Assembly: GCA_017303575.1 (NCBI GenBank)
Contig: JAFLCL010000008.1
Location: 1 to 64,000, forward strand
Direction: 5' to 3'
DNA from: Deltaproteobacteria bacterium
GTDB taxonomy: Bacteria; Myxococcota_A; Polyangia; Polyangiales; Sandaracinaceae
Length of the DNA stretch: 64,000 nt
A program made the position numbers and the translations under genes. This document shows positions 61,498-64,000 of this stretch, piece after piece. The notes beneath the pieces are model-generated. The model made no database searches. It was not told where the DNA came from and saw nothing but the letters and a program-made list of their open reading frames with translations. Each line of letters starts with the position of its first letter. The stretch's first letter is position 1.

Positions 61498-63774
61498 ATG
61501 TCATCAGTTCGATTCTCGGTGCTGACTGGGTTGATCCTGGCGCTGAGCGCCTCAGCTTGCGCGTCGGCGGCGTCGGAGGGCTCCGAGGAACTCCTGGCGA
61601 GTATCCCGCCGAGCAACGAACCCGTTCACGCGCTCGTCCGCTTTCCTCCCGATGCCACCCAATCGGTGCTGTGGGAAGAAGGTAGTGGACTCCTTTGGGC
61701 CGTTCCCGAGGACGTTGTGGGCGAAGAGGGCTGGCATCTCGTCTACTTGCCGCCGTCTTATCTTGATGAGCTGGCGGGCATCGAAGGTATCGAGTGGCGA
61801 GTCGCGTCGCCCGGCGCGGTCAACCGGAGCATTCCGGTCGACGCGCTCGCGGCGCGAGGAGTCGCCGGAGGCGTCACCCCCAACTTCGCCGACGGCGACA
61901 CCTGTGCTGCACCCACGACGGTGACGCACGCAAACATGTTCTGCCCATACGACCCCACACAAGTGAGTGCCCACTCGTGGGTCAACTGCAACCGCTCCAT
62001 CCGCGCAGAGTTGGAGGCGGCGCCGATGGACTACCCCGCTGTTTCGATCGGCGGCGTGTCCACGACCTACGTGCAAGTTCTCAACTTGGGTACGGTCGGC
62101 GGGCAGATCCTGCGAGCGGTCCGCGTCGGTCGACTCTACGCCGGCGGCGCTCCGGTCCCACAGGTAGTCGTCTACGGTGGTCAGCACTCGCGAGAGTGGG
62201 CGACCAGCGAGACGATCATGCGCAACCTCCGCTGGTTCGCCTCGAGCTATCGAGACAACACAAATGGTGTTCGGGCGCTGCTCGCCGACCGGGCCATCGT
62301 GTTCATTCCCGTTGTCAACATTCAGGGATACAGGCGAACGCACGAGGGAACGACGTCTGCGTTCCGGCTCTGGCGTCCCAACTTCACCTCCTGCGGTGCA
62401 ACTCCTTCGGGGACCGACCTAAACCGCAATGCGCCCCTCTCCTACGGGCAACCCGGCAGCGGTGCGTCTTGTACGACGTCCGAGAGCAGCACGTTCCGCG
62501 GGCCGATTCCCGCGGGGAGCCAAGTGGAGACCGTTGCTCTGCTCAATGCGTTCGCGAACCCGACTCAGTATAGGACTGTGCTGTCCGTGAACACGCATGC
62601 GTATGGAAACCTGTTGCTCTTCACAGAAGGACTCAGTGCCAGCTTCTCGCCGTGTACAACCGACTCCAACTGCACCGCCCCCGATCTGGGCCTGTTCTAC
62701 GATTTGGCTGGAACAGAGCGTGCGCCGCGCATGCGGGACGAAGAGATTCCGACGGTTCCTTACCGAACTGCCCAGACCACCAGGGCGCTATACGCGGTGT
62801 CGGGCGACACCGTCACGGAGACCGTGTACGGTACGCTACCCAGTTCGACCCCACGCTTCGTGTCGATCGCGAGCGAGATCAGCTACACGGCGTGCGGGTT
62901 CTACGCCGAACGAATACCGGCGTCTCAACTCACGAACCTTGCAAACAACTATCGAGCCTTCGAACAGCACCTGCTCGGGCAGGCAGACGAACTGGCGTCG
63001 AGCACCGTACCGGCGTTTCACCTGCCGCTCGTCCACCGCCGGCAGGCATCCGGTGGCGGCGCAGAGTTTCCGGTCTGGCGCATCGCCGCACGAAGCACGC
63101 TTGCCGGGTATTCGCTCTCGCCCGTGGGTGGTGGGACCGGCACGGCGTCTGTCGATGATGTCAGAGATGGCGTCTTCTACCGCGAGCATCGATACACCCC
63201 GGGCACGCCATACCACATTCCGAGTCGGATGATCAGTTGCGCCACCGGCGTCAACTGCCGGACGGCGAGCATCGATGGTTCCACCGGGACCGTAAACTTG
63301 TGTGATCCGAACCGGCTCACCACGGGAGGCGGCTGGGCATTCCAAGGCGATGTGAGCGGCGGTCCTCAAAACGAGTGCTTCTGGCGTTTTGACCGAACAG
63401 GCACCGCCCCGTGGCTCCTGACAAGCACGACCCGCAATCTGCAGTTCATGGGGAGCTCGCGACTCGTCTTCTCGTATCGTTGGTCCAGAAGCCGCGTCAC
63501 CGGACGCGTGGAAGTCAGTGCCAACGGCTTCGCGGGATGCAGCGATACGAATTTCGGCAACTGTCGCATCGTCGATCGCTTCGACGGCAACTATGGTGGG
63601 GTCTACGATCTACGCGACAACGCGTACAAGACCGCAATTTACGACATTTCGGATTTCGACGGCAAGAACAACGTTCAAGTGCGTTTCGTCGTCGACACGG
63701 CGACCTCGCCAGCGGCCGCGGCCGACTGGGACGTCTACGACCCCGTCTTTGTGGGATGGTACACGGGCCCGTGA
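61498..63774 (+). CDS. Secreted M14 zinc carboxypeptidase
   Basis: A 758-residue lipoprotein: MSSVRFSVLTGLILALSASA with lipobox Cys21. The M14 domain has zinc ligands in VVVYGGQHSREWATSETI (His230, Glu233), the substrate Arg/Asn motif GTDLNRN (about 306-311), the third ligand His367 in VLSVNTHAYGN, and the catalytic Glu460 in FVSIASEISYTACG. About 270 residues C-terminal to it form a beta domain (WRFDRTGTAPWLLTSTTRNL and following) that may bind substrate or the cell surface. Codon use is less GC-biased than the left half of the window. AGAGGGGA precedes the ATG. The final GTGA overlaps the next gene. Confidence 0.9.
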   Translation: MSSVRFSVLTGLILALSASACASAASEGSEELLASIPPSNEPVHALVRFPPDATQSVLWEEGSGLLWAVPEDVVGEEGWHLVYLPPSYLDELAGIEGIEWRVASPGAVNRSIPVDALAARGVAGGVTPNFADGDTCAAPTTVTHANMFCPYDPTQVSAHSWVNCNRSIRAELEAAPMDYPAVSIGGVSTTYVQVLNLGTVGGQILRAVRVGRLYAGGAPVPQVVVYGGQHSREWATSETIMRNLRWFASSYRDNTNGVRALLADRAIVFIPVVNIQGYRRTHEGTTSAFRLWRPNFTSCGATPSGTDLNRNAPLSYGQPGSGASCTTSESSTFRGPIPAGSQVETVALLNAFANPTQYRTVLSVNTHAYGNLLLFTEGLSASFSPCTTDSNCTAPDLGLFYDLAGTERAPRMRDEEIPTVPYRTAQTTRALYAVSGDTVTETVYGTLPSSTPRFVSIASEISYTACGFYAERIPASQLTNLANNYRAFEQHLLGQADELASSTVPAFHLPLVHRRQASGGGAEFPVWRIAARSTLAGYSLSPVGGGTGTASVDDVRDGVFYREHRYTPGTPYHIPSRMISCATGVNCRTASIDGSTGTVNLCDPNRLTTGGGWAFQGDVSGGPQNECFWRFDRTGTAPWLLTSTTRNLQFMGSSRLVFSYRWSRSRVTGRVEVSANGFAGCSDTNFGNCRIVDRFDGNYGGVYDLRDNAYKTAIYDISDFDGKNNVQVRFVVDTATSPAAAADWDVYDPVFVGWYTGP

Positions 63775-64000
63775 ACCTTCTAAGGCTCATTCTGGCGCTT
63801 GCGTGCGGGCTCGCACAAGGTTGTACCTGTGATGCGGGGAGCGCTGCAGATGTCGGGAGTTCATTCGACGCGCGAGAAGGGACCGACGGTTGGGGTGACG
63901 ACGCTTCGTCGTTGGACGACTCCGATGTGGTCGATGCCCCCGTCTCGGCGCCTGTTTGCGGGCCCATCATCGCGACAGCTTGCCCGACGCAACGGCAGAC
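63771..64000 (+). CDS. Lipoprotein start, truncated by window end
   Basis: The GTG overlaps the carboxypeptidase stop (GTGA). The protein begins VNLLRLILALACGLAQGCTC, a signal peptide with lipobox AQGC, followed by an Asp/Ser-rich linker (CDAGSAADVGSSFDAREGTD). The rest is outside the window. Translationally coupled to the M14 peptidase, so probably a functional partner in the same compartment. Confidence 0.75.
   Translation, partial: MNLLRLILALACGLAQGCTCDAGSAADVGSSFDAREGTDGWGDDASSLDDSDVVDAPVSAPVCGPIIATACPTQRQ

Overview
The window is GC-rich, gene-dense bacterial chromosome. Its content points to a myxobacterium of the Polyangia/Sandaracinus type. The clues are an mglB-mglA polarity module, a Hanks-type kinase divergent from an FHA-containing sigma-54 activator, DUF2378-like and ADYC-domain proteins, and many lipoproteins whose mature N-terminus is an Asp/Ala/Gly/Pro-rich linker. 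This placement is inference from gene content; there is no rRNA or tRNA in the window to confirm it.

Left third (1-20 kb): a truncated formylglycine-generating-enzyme-like gene, a 2,4-dienoyl-CoA-reductase-like SDR, an ATP-grasp ligase, an AgmX/TonB-C-like lipoprotein divergent from a DPP4-type S9 peptidase, a MORN/YwqK-like protein, a PIN/RHH toxin-antitoxin pair, tyrS, a decayed Rpn-family gene, an HU/IHF protein with a poly-Asp tail, a benzoate-CoA-ligase-like gene overlapping a creatininase-family gene, a membrane metallophosphoesterase, an FG-GAP lipoprotein, and the kinase/FHA-activator pair.

Middle (20-46 kb): secreted lipoproteins (PQQ-like, ADYC, clan-A glycosidase-like, pilin-like), a long-chain acyl-CoA ligase, sppA, mglBA, a large VCBS-repeat lipoprotein and a TPR protein. 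They are followed by the MoxR ATPase-DUF5682-VWA operon, a YceI lipoprotein, and a phosphate island (OprO/P-like porin, pstS-pstC-pstA-pstB) with a clear Pho box before pstS and a weaker one before the porin.

Right part (46-57 kb): a copper-monooxygenase-like lipoprotein, a WGR-DUF4132 giant protein, a zinc-ribbon membrane protein and a double-SWIM protein. MoxR, DUF5682, VWA, WGR-DUF4132 and SWIM are the same five families encoded together by E. coli yehL, yehM, yehP, yehI and yehQ. Here they lie within 22 kb, all on the minus strand, but split around the phosphate genes. This is the most interesting system in the window.

From about 56.5 kb the sequence changes character. A frameshifted tyrosine-recombinase remnant is followed by a small HEXXH protein, a compact minus-strand cassette (fascin-like beta-trefoil, DUF2806, M41-like HEAGH peptidase), a small HTH regulator, an unknown 252-residue protein, and a secreted M14 carboxypeptidase overlapping a truncated lipoprotein gene. 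This looks like a recently acquired accessory segment.
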